Shown piece after piece: positions 32,093-43,481 of a DNA stretch of 64,000 bases; the first letter of the stretch is position 1; each line of letters opens with the position of its first letter. The position numbers and the translations under genes were made by a program. The stretch is taken from contig CM022302.1 in assembly GCA_011799875.1 (NCBI GenBank), positions 522,088,560-522,152,559 on the forward strand. Reading direction: 5' to 3'. The notes under the pieces are model-generated. The model did no database searches. It had not been told where the DNA came from and saw only the letters and a list, made by a program, of their open reading frames with translations. Source of the DNA: Thinopyrum elongatum (lineage: Eukaryota > Streptophyta > Magnoliopsida > Poales > Poaceae).

Positions 32093-33535
32093 TAAACTAT
32101 TAAGTAGTCATCATATCGAGCTTTGTCAAACGTTCATAATGTCTGCATCTGCTCCTGCAATAGGTCCGTCATCTAGCGGTGCATCAAGGACATAATTCTT
32201 CTGTGCAGTAATGAGGATAATCCTCAGATCACGGACCTAGTCCGCATCATTGCTACTATCATCTTTCAACTTAGTTTTCTCTAGGAACATATCAAAAAAT
32301 AGGGAAGCTATATTGCGAGCTATTGATCTACAACATAGATTTGCAAATACTATCAGGACTAAGTTCATGATAAATAAAGTTCAGTTAATCAAATTACTAA
32401 TGAACTCCCACTTAAATAAACATCCCTCAAGTTATCTAAGTGATACATGATCCAAATCAACTAACCCATGTCCGATCATCACGTGAGATGGGGTAGTCAT
32501 CAATGGTAAACATCTCTATGTTGATCGTATCTACTATATGACTCATGTTCGACCTTTCGATCTCCAGTGTTCCGAGACCATGTCTGTACATGCTAGGCTC
32601 GTCAAGTTTAACCCAAGTATTCTGCATGTGCAAAACTGTCTTACACCCGTTGTATGTGAACGTAGAGTCTATCACACCCGATCATCACGTGGTGTCTCGA
32701 AACGACGAACTTTCGCAACGGTGCATACTCGGGGAGAACACTTATATCTTGAAATTTAGTGAAGGGATCATCTTATAATGCTACCGTCATTCTAAGCAAA
32801 ATAAGATGCATAAAAGATAAACATCACATGCAATCAAAAATATGTGACATGATATGGCCATCATCATCTCATGCTTTTGATCTCCATCTCCAAAGCATCG
32901 TCATGATCTACATCGTCACCGGCTCGACATCTTGATCTCCATCATTGCGTCGTGGTCGTCTCGCCAACTATTGCTTCTACAACTATTGCTAATGCATAGC
33001 GATAAAGTAAAGCAATTACATGGCGTTTGCATTTCATACAATAAAGAGACAACCATAAGGCTCCTGCCGGTTGCTGATAACTTACAAAACATGATCATCT
33101 CATACAATAATGTATATCACATCATGTCTTGACCATATCACATCACAACATACCCTGCAAAAACAAGTTAGACGTCCTCTACTTTGTTGTTGCAAGTTTT
33201 ACGTGGCTGCTATGGGTTTCTAGCAAGAACCGTTCTTACCTACGGCAAAACCATATCTAGTTTTCTGTTTTAACCTTCTTCAAGGACCGGCCGCAGTCAA
33301 ATTTGATTCAACTAAAGTAGGAGAAACAGACACCCGCCAGCCACCTTTATGCAAAACTAGTTGCATGTCAGTCGGTGGAACCGGTCTCATGTACGTGGAC
33401 ATGTAAGGTTGGTCCGGGCCGCTTCATCCCACAATGCGGCCGAATCAAAATAAGACGTTGGTGGTAAGCAGTATGAACATCACCGCCCACAACTTCTTTG
33501 CGTTCTACTCGTGCATATCATCTACGCATAGACCT
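32093..33535. other. Angela/BARE leader and decayed gag start
   Basis: Between the primer-binding site and the readable gag pieces only short frames with stops occur. The position predicts the untranslated leader and the N-terminal half of gag. Confidence 0.5.
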
Positions 33536-33548
33536 GGCTCTGATACCA
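33536..33548 (-). promoter_or_regulatory. Primer-binding site (initiator-Met tRNA)
   Basis: The minus strand reads TGGTATCAGAGCC, the standard plant copia primer-binding site, one base from the 5' LTR end. Confidence 0.9.
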
Positions 33549-33549
33549 C

Positions 33550-35321
33550 TGATGGGGAACGTTGCATGAAAACAAAAAAAATTCCTATGCCCACGCAAGA
33601 TCTATCAAGGATATGCATAGCAACGAGAGGGGAGAGTGTGTCTACGTACCCTCATAGACCGTAAGCGGAAGCGTTTCACAACACGGTTGATGTAGTCGAA
33701 CTTCTTTGTGCTTCAACCGATCAAGTACCGAACGCACGACACCTTCGTGTTCTACACACGTTCAGCTCGGTGACGTCCCTCACCTTCTTGATCCAGCAAG
33801 ACATCGAGGTAGTAGATGAGTTTTGTCAGCACGACGGCGTGGTGATGGTGATGGTGAAGTGATCTCTGCAGGGCTTCACCTAAGCACTACGAAAATATGA
33901 CCGGGGGTGTAAACGGTGGAGGGGGGCGCCGCACATGGCTAGGCAATTGTTTGTTGTGTGCTAGGCGCCCCCTCCCACATATATATAGGTGGAGGAAGGG
34001 AGGAGCAGCCAAAGGAGGTGCCCAAGTAGGAGGAATCCTACTTGGGGTCCCTCCCAAGCCGCACCCCCTCCTTTCCTTATTTGGAGCGCAGGGAAAGGCA
34101 GGGGAGGGTGGCGCCCCCCTTTCCTTTCTCCCATGAGAGGGAAAGGCAGGAGGGGCTAGCCCTCCCCTTTTTCCTTCCCTAGGGCTGGACAACCAAGGGA
34201 AGCGGTGCACCAGCCCCCTTGTGGGCTGGTCTGTCCCCTCCTTTGTCCCATAAGGCCCATAACTTACCGAGGGGTGCCCAGAACCCCTTCCGGTGACCAG
34301 ATTACTTCCCGGTACGTCCGGAAACACTTCCGGTGTCCAAATACCATCGTCCTATATATCAATCTTTACATATCAGCCATTTCAAGACTCCTCGTCATGT
34401 CCGTGATCTCAACCAGGACTCCAAACAACATTCGGTCACCAAAACATATAACTCATATAACACTATATCGTCAACAAATGTTAAGCATGCGGACCCTACG
34501 GGTTCGAGAACTATGTAGACATGACCGAGACACCTCTCCGGTCAATAACCAATAACGGAACCTAGATGCCCATATTGGCTCCTACATATTCTACGAAGAT
34601 CTTTGTCGGTCGAACCGTTATGACAACATACGTAATTCCCTTTGTCCATCGGTATGTTACTTGCCCGAGATTCGATAGTCGGTATCTTCATACCTAGTTC
34701 AATCTCGTTACCAGCAAGTCTCTTTACTTGTTCCATAATACATCACCTTGTGACTAACTCCTTAGTCATTTGCTTGCAAGCTTATGATGTGTATTACCGA
34801 GAGGGCCCAGAGATACCTCTCCGATACTCTGAGTGACAAATCCTAATCTCGATCTATGCCAACTCAACAAACACCTTCGGAGATACCTGTAGAGCATCTT
34901 TATGATCACCCAGTTATGTTGTGATGTTTGATAGCACACAAGGTATTCTTCCGATATCCGGGATTTGCACAATCTCATAGTCGAAGGAATAAGTATTTGA
35001 CATGAAGAAAGCAATAGCAATAAAACTGAACGATCATTATGCTAAGCTAATAGATGGGTCTTGTCCATCACATCATTCTCCTAATGATGTGATCCCATCA
35101 TCAAATGACAACACATGTGTATGGTTAGGAAACCTTAACCATCTTTGATCAACGAGCTAGTCTAGTAGAGGCATACTAGGGACACGGTATTTGTTTATGT
35201 ATTCACACATGTATTTAAGTTTCCAATCAATACAATTCTAGCATGAATAATAAACTTTTATCATGAATAAGGAAATATAAAATAACAACTTTATTATTGC
35301 CTCTAGGGCATATTTCCTTCA
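33550..35321 (-). repeat. 5' LTR of the Angela/BARE-type element
   Basis: It has the same length and ends as the other LTR. In the first about 345 bp I counted some 22 differences by eye, nearly all C/T or G/A, many at CpG sites. Such changes fit methylation-driven decay after insertion. Confidence 0.92.
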
Positions 35322-36453
35322 AAGTCTTTCATTAATCTTTGTCTTTTTTTATTTGGCCTGTTAATAGCTATGGCGTTGCCATTTCTCCCAATGCCAGTGA
35401 TAACCTATCTAAGTCAACTTGGTAAAAGACCTAAGTCACCGATCTCTCTCATTCCACACCCCTCCTCCTGGACCAAAGCCGCCGTCGCCGCCCCATCGAT
35501 GCCTCCGTTGCCGCCCCTCGCCAGCACCAAGGTTAGATCCACTACTCCCCCCATCGCATCTGCTTCCTCTCCACTCTCCCACGTCCTCCATTCGCGGACA
35601 CGCCGCCGGGATCCATTGGGATTCATGTAGTTGATTAGGGGATTGCTTTAATTTGTGTAGAAATTTTAGTATATATACCATGGATTGCTTTGTGTCATGT
35701 AGAATCCAAAGTTAGTTGCATGGATTGCTTTGTGTCATGTAGAATCCAAAGTTAGTTGCATGGATTGCTTTGTGTCATGTAGAATCCAAAGTTAGTTGCA
35801 TGGATTGCTTTGTGTCATGTAGAATCCAAAGTTAATTGCATGGATTGCTTTGTGTAGAAATTGTAGCTAGTGATAATCCGATTGGTATTGTGTAGAATCC
35901 AATTTTTATAATGCATTTTGATTATAATTCGATTACTTGTGTGTCTCCCTCCGTGGATTTTGTTTATTTGTGTATGCAATTACTAGTGTAGAATTATATA
36001 CTTAATTTTCAATATGTTTTGTGTAAAATGAACTAAAATTAATTATTTTTGGTATAAATTGATTTACTAGTGTACAAAGTGTTTATATACTTAGTTTCAA
36101 TTATATTTTATGTAGAATGGAGCAGCCACCACCATGTCCAGTGTGCAAGTCAAGGTGCGCAACCGACCGTGCAAGTGGCACGTTGTTTGGCATCTACTTC
36201 CAGACGTGCTTTGTTCCTGCAGCGGTAACGCATTACATGAACCTTCTATAATAGTTTGTTCTTTTGTTTTTCTTGTTATTTCCCGTAATGCAATGTGTTT
36301 GTTTTTTGTTTTTTTACACAAATCGTCCCTTGCAATGTGAGATTGGAGTTCAATGAGCTCATTACCGGAGACACTGTGATCTTCGACGCTCCAGGGGGGC
36401 CCTATACTATGGAGGTCCACAAGGGACGAAAAATATCCCAGATTAGAGGAGAT
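35322..36453 (+). mobile_element. CACTA-1, second segment
   Basis: It resumes with AAGTC, the target-site copy right of Angela. It contains a GC-rich leader (35450-35630), a 40-bp tandem array, AT-rich intron-like sequence and the first exons of a B3-domain-like gene. It is cut at 36453 by CACTA-2, with GAT repeated at 40840-40842. Confidence 0.75.
35681..35860. repeat. 40-bp tandem repeats, about 4.5 copies
   Basis: Units start at 35681, 35721, 35761, 35801 and 35841 (partial) and read TGGATTGCTTTGTGTCATGT then AGAATCCAAAGTTAGTTGCA. The first three are identical, so the expansion is recent or homogenised. Confidence 0.97.
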
Positions 36454-36469
36454 CACTACTAGGGAAAAC

Positions 36470-37110
36470 CTTATACACAGAAGCTTACCAGTAGCACTTT
36501 TTGAAAGGAAGCGCTGCTGCTAATTAGCAGTAGCGCTTGCACAGAAAGAGCGCTGCTACTATGCACATAGCAGTAGCGCGGTAGTTAGAAAACACGCTAC
36601 TACTAGAATTGCCACACCGTTGCCGGCAGGCTAGGTATACTAGTAGTGCTCTTACGTAAAACGCGCTACTGCTATTGTACTTAGCAATAGCGCTTTCCTC
36701 CAACCAGTGCTACTGCTAAATTCAGTCCCCTCCTAGGACCCAAGTTTAGTCCCACCTCGCTCCGCGAACAGAATGTTTGCCACCTTAAATATGGTGCTTC
36801 TCAAACTATCACAACCACTTGGTCTTCATTGTACTCTATGTGTAGGATCTGTGGCAATATGAATCTTCGTTGGTTCCTAAACCGGCGAAGATTCATACTG
36901 ACAATTTAGATTCTACACAAAAAGATCATTGATGACCAATGCTTTTTTTGATGCTTTTTTTTACATGCTTAGCCTTAGTAGTAGCGCTGGTTCTCTAAAA
37001 GCGCTACTGTTATTGATCATAGCAGTAGCGCTGGTTCCCTTAACGCGCTACTGCTATGGAGCTTAGCAGTAGCGATGGTTACCAACCAGCGCTACTACTA
37101 CGGGCACCAT
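36470..37110. repeat. CACTA-2 left subterminal AGCAGTAGCGCT repeats
   Basis: Many direct and inverted copies of AGCAGTAGCGC and GCGCTACTGCT occur in two clusters (36470-36720 and 36970-37100) around a unique stretch. A matching cluster lies at 40640-40835. Confidence 0.9.
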
Positions 37111-38967
37111 ATCCACACCCCGCGTCCTCACTCTCCCCTCACACTCTCACTCGCGCTCTCTCCGCCGCGCGCCGTCGCCGCCGTCGCCCGCTGTCACCCA
37201 CCGTCGCCCCCAAGGTATCTGCCTCCTTCCCTCCCTCCTCCTCTCGCCGTCCTCCTCTCTCCTCCCTCCGGCGGTCCTCCTCTCTCCTCCCTCCTCCCGC
37301 CGGCGCCTGATGCTCTCCTCCCACCTCCTCCGACCGCCCTGCTCCTTCCTTCCTGCTCCCACTGCCCTCCCCTCTCCTCCCTCCCCCAACCGCCCGAAGC
37401 CCTCACTCCTCCCTCCTCCTCCTCCTCCTCCCACCTCTCTCTGTATAAAAATTTAGGTATAGAATTTTTTAGTAAATGTAGGTTTTTTGAATAGAATTGA
37501 AAAAATAAGTAAATGTAGGTCTTTTTAATATAATAGGAATTTATTAGTAAATTTTCTTCTTTTGAATAGAATAGAAAATTAGTAAATGTAGAATAGAACA
37601 GAAAATTAGAAAAATTTCAGTAAATGTAAGTCTTTTGAATAGAATACAATAGATTTTTTTATTCGTTCGATGTCGGTCTTTTGAACCTATTATCTTTAAG
37701 TATTATAGGTATCAAATAAAATATGAAAATGCCCATGTCGATGATTAGAACTAGGTTTTACAAATTTTTAGGGTTAGAACTTGGTTTAGACAAATGGATG
37801 GATAGATGGGCAGCACAAATTGTTAGGGTTAGAACTATAATTTACAAATTTTGTTTTTGTGTTAGACATAGGGTTTCAAACTCTAAATTATGTGAAATTA
37901 GGGCATTTTTCTATGATTCAAGAAGTAGACAGTAGTTAAAAAACTAAGGCATTTTTCTAGGGTTTATGAGGATATATAGATAGATGGATGGATGGACAGA
38001 TGTTAGGGCTAGAACTAGGGTATTTTTAGTAAATGTATAGGTCGTCTTTTCAATTTTTAGGGTTAGAACAAGGTATTTTTAGTCAATGTTAGGGCTAGAA
38101 CTAGGATGTTTTAGACATAGGGTTTCACTAAGTCCTAAGATGAGGATAATAATGTTTTTGTTTATATTTTGTTTTTGCAGAAATCAAGGAGCCCCTGCAT
38201 CAACCCCGCCATCGTCCCCGTCACCGACCACCTCCGACCTCGAGGTGAGACCAGCCAAATCCCCATGTCGATGATGATGTAGATGTTTTGATAGTTGTAG
38301 TAGAGTAGTAGCTACATGAGTGGCCTATGTTTGCAGGGAACACCTCACAGTGGCCTATGTTTTGCCGGAGTGTTGATTAATTTGCATTCCGGCAAATTTC
38401 AGGCGCTCGATATATGTCTTTTTTAGCAAAGGTCATGCTGGATTTTTCCGTGAATTTTGGCATGACTTGTGCTAGAATATGTAGGAAATATCGAGTGGCC
38501 TGGATTTTGTAGAAAGATAATTAAACGACATTTCGGGTTGACTTTAAATCTGTCGGGACTCCACCATATATATGAGAGAAGAAGAATGATGACTGTTGTC
38601 GTGGGGGTAGCTTCTTCTTCATTCCAAGGTGCTAGACATTTTGGTGTAATGCACTTTGGAATGACAGGAGTAGCTACCATCACCGACGGTCGCAAATGTC
38701 AGAGAGGAAGAATCCCGACTGTTGTCATGGGGGTCGCTTCTCCTTCGTTCCCGTGTGCTAGACATTTTGGTGTAATGCACTCGGGAACGAAGGGAGGAGC
38801 GACCATCACCAACGGTCGAATATATACACCACGTGAGCTGAGAGTTTTCAAGAAAAGACTCGACAGACCGATAGTCAACCCGTGATGAATAATAATGATC
38901 TAATTTAGTTTTTGTAGTACATATATTGAATTTTACAAGTTTAATCTTTGAATTATGAACATAGGAA
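37111..38967 (+). other. CACTA-2 promoter, leader and introns upstream of its gene
   Basis: A C/T-rich tract (37115-37440) resembles a plant leader; open frames in it on both strands are composition artefacts. AT-rich intron-like sequence with repeated TAGGGTTAGAACTAGG follows. A short exon-like block (38181-38242) lies between TTTTTGCAG and GGTGAG. The tandem hairpins at 38591-38805 are listed separately. Confidence 0.5.
38591..38821 (+). ncRNA. Two tandem miRNA-precursor-like hairpins
   Basis: Two copies of a unit begin with GACTGTTGTC at 38591 and 38717 (126-bp period). Each contains an inverted repeat: arms 38606-38627 with 38656-38678, and 38732-38753 with 38782-38804. Arms pair over about 22 bp with one bulge and at most one mismatch, and pairing extends about 7 bp into the conserved loop (GTGC...GCAC). 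The arms differ between the units, yet each pairs with its own partner. The open frame across them (38469-38885) has no recognised domain. Expression is not shown, so an RNA gene is an inference. Confidence 0.4.
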
Positions 38968-40150
38968 ATGTCTGACGACGACGATAGGCTCCCGGAGTGC
39001 GACTGGTGCGGCGATGACCGGGGTTTGTGCGACAGGCCTCACCAGGTAGAAAGTCGGCGCTTCAGTATTAAGCTCCAGGAGACCTTCAATGTTGAAACGG
39101 TACGCAACGACGACAAGTGTTTTTTCATAATTAAGCATGACTTCTGCTTCTTCAACGTGTAATTTTCGTCTTTTACAATTCGACTAGCTTATCCCATGCC
39201 ATGCAAGACGCTATGTCTTGGGAGGCTGGATTTTGAAGATCATGAAAGTATGGAAACAAAGATAGTTCACCTAAGGACCCATCATGGTTATGATTTTGCT
39301 GTAAATCTATACAATTCTGAGAGCGTATCCCATTTTGGTTGCCTGAATTGGGAAGCACTTTGCAAGACGTATGATTTTCATGAGGGTATGCTTGTCACCT
39401 TGGATCTTGGTGATCCTGACATCGACGAAGATAATATGGACATTTGGGTCCTTGTTGATACGCTTCCAATTCTACCGCTATGTGAGTTTCTCAAACATAT
39501 TTATTAAGTAATTTATATTGTTTATTTCAAAATAGTTGACAGCTTATTTCCATTGACAGCATATTTTCATTCTTCAAAAAATGTACGGAAGATGGTAGAT
39601 AGAACCTACTACACCAATGGCGCATAATTAACTTATCAGGAGAAAGATGATCTTATCTCATTTAATGTTGAGAATTACAATATCAATTATCAAACTCCCG
39701 CACATTATGGTCAATACTTGCCACTAGTGCGCGTGCTGACCTACGGTAACTTCCATGGAGATGGCATGGTAAGATTTTTTATTATTACGACATCCGTGCA
39801 TCTTTTGCATATATTCTTCTAAAGCTAAACTACATTGCTAACTACGATGTTATTATTATGTTTTTCAACAGAAAATCCCGAAGGATTGTGTGCCTGATCT
39901 GATGTTTCCGAAAGGTCGGCTTGATGTTATTAGCTTACGGCCATATCTGCCTAGGCTTCACAACTGTTCATACCGGATTTCTAAAACCGATCAAGACATG
40001 ACAATCAAAGGATGGAAAAAATGTATGAACAATCATAGGGAGCTACTTGGAAGTAACATTGTGCGAAGCGCAAGAATTGGAGACAGAATAGTCTCCATTC
40101 TCCATAATGGAGAGTCGGGGCCTATCTTGTTTTATGCTATTTTACCTTAG
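38968..40150 (+). pseudogene. B3-domain-like gene carried by CACTA-2
   Basis: Four exons fit: 38968-39099 (MSDDDDRLPECDWCGDDRG, a C-x2-C start), 39188-39481, 39560-39768 and 39872-40150. Donors (GTACGC, GTGAGT, GTAAGA) and acceptors (GACTAG, GACAG, CAACAG) agree in phase. Exon 2 starts LIPCHARRYVLG and continues RLDFEDHESME one frame away, so a one-base loss near 39215 is likely. Exon 3 has a TAA at 39625-39627. Exon 4 ends with SYRISKTDQDMTIKGWKKC...SARIGDRIVSILHNGESG, a B3-like fold. The family is a repeated passenger gene of Triticeae CACTA elements as I recall; function unknown. Confidence 0.65.
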
Positions 40151-40362
40151 AGAAGGTAGTAGGTCCTATGAGAGAGGAGTAGGTCTTAGGTACAATGTGT
40201 TATCATGTGTTACAATGTGTTAGAGTTGATGATGATGAGGAGGAGGAGTTGTGATTATGACTAGTGACCAAGTTGTTATATGATGTCTCACGGACGAAAA
40301 TGATGACCAAGTTATTATGATGATGCATGATGCTAAGTTGTTATATGAGCATGATGAGTTAT

Positions 40363-40544
40363 TATATATATCAGTGGGTGAAATGAACATGGATTAGATT
40401 CAAGTAGAGGCAACATGTGGTGCACATCGAAAGTACTACTAATCCAAACTAGATCAAGTTTGGATTAGTAGTACTTTTGATGTGCACCACATGTTGCCTC
40501 CACTTGAATCTAATCCACATTCATTTCACCCACTGATATATATA
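40363..40544. repeat. Near-perfect 88-bp-arm inverted repeat
   Basis: Arms 40363-40450 and 40457-40544 pair almost perfectly around a 6-base loop (AGATCA). It lies between the stop codon of the CACTA-2 gene and the right subterminal repeats, and would fold into a long hairpin in any read-through transcript. Confidence 0.95.
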
Positions 40545-40839
40545 TAACAACTAATCATGGTCATAAAATCATATGATGAAAGTACTGTATATAAAACCTG
40601 TACAAATACAACGATAATAAGCTGCATTTTCAAAAATACAGGAAAATTTAGCAGTAGCGCTTTTCATAAGAAACGCTACTGCTACTTACTATTATCAGTA
40701 GCGTATGTTCCATTCGAGCGCTACTGCTAATTAGGCGCTACTGCTACCAGTTAGCTGTAGCGCCTTCGTGGTAGCACTTGTACCAGCACTACTGATAGCT
40801 ATATATCCAGCGCTACTGCTAGGGTTATCCCTAGTAGTG

Positions 40840-41893
40840 GATGAATGGAATCATTTCATCGCCCACATGCATCTCACTAAGGGTGAACTTATCAGCTTCT
40901 CCTTCAGAAGACAAACTCCAAGGCTGGCTGTTATCTACATCAATTTGGAGGACGAAGATGATGACCTACTTGATGAAGCCCTCTATGCCAAAGGAATTAG
41001 GCTAAGCGAGGACGAATCAGGCAACCTCTGGTACATACTTCCTCCACGTGATGACTACGTCGGGATGCCATTCGTGACCCGCCTGACAAGGACAAATGTT
41101 GACCACCATGTCATGGTATGTTACTTGTTAGTGTAGAAATTTGATATGCTTAGTGTTGAAATTTGATGATATATATGCTTAGTTGTGACATGCTTGTAGT
41201 AATGTGATATATATATGCTTAGTTGTGACATGCTTGTAGTAATGTGTACTAATGTTGTGATATGCTTAGTGTGTGTAGTAATGTGATATGCTTAGTGTGT
41301 AGTAATGTGATATGTCGTGTACTAATGTGTTGTGATATATATATGCTTAGTGTAGAATTTGAGGATATCCTTAGTGTGTAGTAATGTGATATGCTTAGTG
41401 TACTAATGTGTTGTGTTATATATATGCTTAGTGTAGAATTTGAGGATATGCTTAGTGTGTAGTAATGTGATATGCTTAGTGTAGAACGTGATGAATGCTC
41501 TTAGCTAGTGTGTAGTAATGTGATATGCTTACTAATGTGTTGTGATATATATATATATATGCTTAGTGTAGAATTTGAGGATATGCTTAGCGTGTAGTAA
41601 TGTGATATGCTTAGTGTAGAACGTGATGAATATGCTCTTAGCTAGTGTGCAGTAATGTGACATGCTCATTTACCATATTTGTTTTTTTCCAGATTACCTA
41701 AGAGGCTAAGTGAGAGTTGTGGCATCGAGCTGGATGAAGCAGGCATTGTTGGACTATGCCTTACCGCAAGGGGCTCCATCACGAACTGTGCTTACGCACT
41801 GGACACGGACGGTCGCATTGTGTTCAGCGCCGCGGGATGGAACAACTTCCTTGCTAGAAAGAATCTCTAGGTTGGACAGGCCATCTTAGTCAC
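40840..41893 (+). mobile_element. CACTA-1, third segment, cut by Athila-like element A
   Basis: It begins with GAT, the duplicated target of CACTA-2, and carries the second half of exon 2, an intron and exon 3 of the B3-like gene. It stops at 41893, where an Athila-like LTR begins. GTCAC (41889-41893) would be one half of that element's target duplication; the other half and the right CACTA-1 terminus are missing. Confidence 0.75.
41150..41660. repeat. Irregular tandem repeats in the B3-gene intron
   Basis: Units of GTGATATGCTTAGTGTGTAGTAAT and variants with TATATATATGCTTAGTGTAGAATTTGAGG recur about 15 times with spacing of 25-90 bp. Two longer units (about 100 bp, near 41430 and 41560) are almost identical. 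Confidence 0.85.
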
Positions 41894-43481
41894 TGCTACT
41901 TCTTGAGCTTGCGTTGATTTTTCCCTTGAAGAGGAAAGGGTGATGCAGCAAAGTAGAGATAAGTATTTCCCTCAGTTTGAGAACCAGTGTATCAATCCAG
42001 TAGGAGACAACGCACAAATCACCGAATACCTGCACAAACAATCAAACAACTTGCACCCAACGCGATAAAGGGGTTGTCAATCCTTTCATGGTTATTTGCA
42101 AAAGTGAGATCTGATAGAGAGAGATAAAACTAAACAAAAGATAAAGTAAATATTTTTGAGTATTGGTTTATAGATCTGAAAATAAAAGATTGCAAAATAG
42201 TAGATCGGAAAGTAATATGATGGAAAATAGACCCGGGGGCCATAGGTTTCACTAGAGGCTTCTCTCAAGATAGAAAATATTACGGTGGGTGAACAAATTA
42301 CTGCCGAGCAATTGATAGAAAAGGGCAAAGTTATGACGATACCTAAGGCAATGATCATGAATATAAGCATCACGTCCGTGTCAAGTAGACCGAAACGATT
42401 CTGCATCTACTACTATTACTCCACACATCGACCGCTATCCAGCATGCATGTAGAGTATTAAGTTCATAAAGAATGGAGTAACACATTAAGCAAGATGACA
42501 TGGTGTAGAGGAATTAACTCAAGCAATATGATGAAAACCCCATCTTTTTATCCTCGATGGCAACAATACAATACGTGCCTTGCTGCCCCTACTGTCACTG
42601 GGAAAGGACACCGCAAGATTGAACCCAAAGCTAAGCACTTCTCCCATTGCAAGAAAAACCAATCTAGTTGGCCAAACCAAACCTATAGTTCGAAGAGAAT
42701 TACAAAGATATCAAATCATTCATAAAAGAATTCAGAGAAGATTCAAATAATATTCATAGATAAGCTGATCATAAATCCACAATTCATCGGATCTTGGCAA
42801 ACACACCGCAAAAAAGTATTACATCGAATAGATCTCCAAGAACATCAAGGAGAACATGGTATTGAGAATCAAAGAGAGAGAAGAAGCCATCTAGCTACTA
42901 GCTATGGACCCGTAGGTCTGAGGTAAACTACTCACGCTTCATCGGAAGGGCAATGGTGTTGATGTAGAAGCCCTTCGTGATCTAATCCTCCTCCGGCAAG
43001 ACACCGGAAAAGGCCCCTAGATGGGATCTCACGGGTACAGAAGGTTGCGGTGATGGAAAAGTATTTCCGTGGATGCCTCTGGTGGTTTGGGCATATAAGA
43101 GTATATATAGGCGAAAGAATTAGGTCAGGATGTGCACGAGGGGCCCACAAGGGTGGGGGGCGCGCCCTACCCCCCTGGGCGCGCCCTCTGTCCTTGTGGC
43201 CGCCTCGTGGCTCCTCCGACTTCATCTCCAGGTGTCCTGGTTTCCTTCTGGTCCAAGAAAGATCATCGCGAAAGTTTTATTCCGTTTGGACTCCGTTTGG
43301 TAATCCTTTTCTGCGAAACTCAAAAACTAGGAAAAAACAGAAACTGGCACTGGGCTCTAGGTTAATAGGCCAGTCCCACAAATAATATAAAATAGCATAT
43401 TAATGCATATAAAACATCCAAAACAGATAATATAATAGCATGGAACAATAAAAAAATTATAGATACATTGGAGACGTATCA
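41894..43481 (-). repeat. 3' LTR of Athila-like element A
   Basis: Plus-strand ends are TGCTACTTCTTGAGCTTGCG and TGGAGACGTATCA; the minus strand opens TGATACGTCTCC. It aligns along its length with 48809-50358 and 54566-56132, with a longer GC-rich part near 43130-43210. Confidence 0.92.

Larger units (their letters stand above)
26687..35321 (-). mobile_element. Angela/BARE-type copia LTR retrotransposon, full length but decayed
   Basis: Two LTRs of equal length (26687-28458 and 33550-35321, 1772 bp each) flank a 5.1-kb interior. A perfect 5-bp duplication, AAGTC, borders the element (26682-26686 and 35322-35326). On the minus strand the LTR opens TGAAGGAAATATGCCCTAGA and continues GGCAATAATAA, the signature of the Angela/BARE/WIS group. 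The primer-binding site (33548-33536) matches initiator-Met tRNA. Pol domains follow in copia order but are full of stops and shifts. It interrupts CACTA-1. Confidence 0.95.
36454..40839 (+). mobile_element. CACTA-2, non-autonomous CACTA transposon (4386 bp)
   Basis: It opens CACTACTAGGGAAAACC and closes GGGTTATCCCTAGTAGTG, matching inverted termini. A perfect 3-bp duplication, GAT, flanks it (36451-36453 and 40840-40842). Subterminal zones at 36470-36720, 36970-37110 and 40640-40835 are packed with AGCAGTAGCGCT/AGCGCTACTGCT repeats in both directions, the probable transposase-binding region. It encodes a B3-like gene but no transposase, so it must rely on one supplied elsewhere. Confidence 0.95.
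36117..41880 (+). pseudogene. B3-domain-like gene carried by CACTA-1, split by CACTA-2
   Basis: Exon 1 (36117-36224) starts MEQPPPCPVCKSRC and ends at donor GTAACG. Exon 2 (about 36331-36453, then 40843-41115) reads VPCNVRLEFNELITGDTVIF...KISQIRGD and continues, in phase after removal of CACTA-2, as EWNHFIAHMHLTKGELISFSFR, a B3-like DNA-binding fold. It ends at donor GTATGT. Exon 3 (41693 onward) has KRLSESCGIELDEAGIVGL and AAGWNNFL, a second B3-like unit. The exon-2 acceptor lacks AG, exon 3 is out of phase, and a TAG at 41868-41870 stops it. B3 domains are plant transcription-factor domains; the role in a CACTA element is unknown. Confidence 0.6.

Noticed and set aside
37056..37494. Pro/Ser-rich plus frames and Arg/Gly-rich minus frames
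   Set aside because: The sequence is a C/T-rich leader tract; frames on both strands follow from composition.
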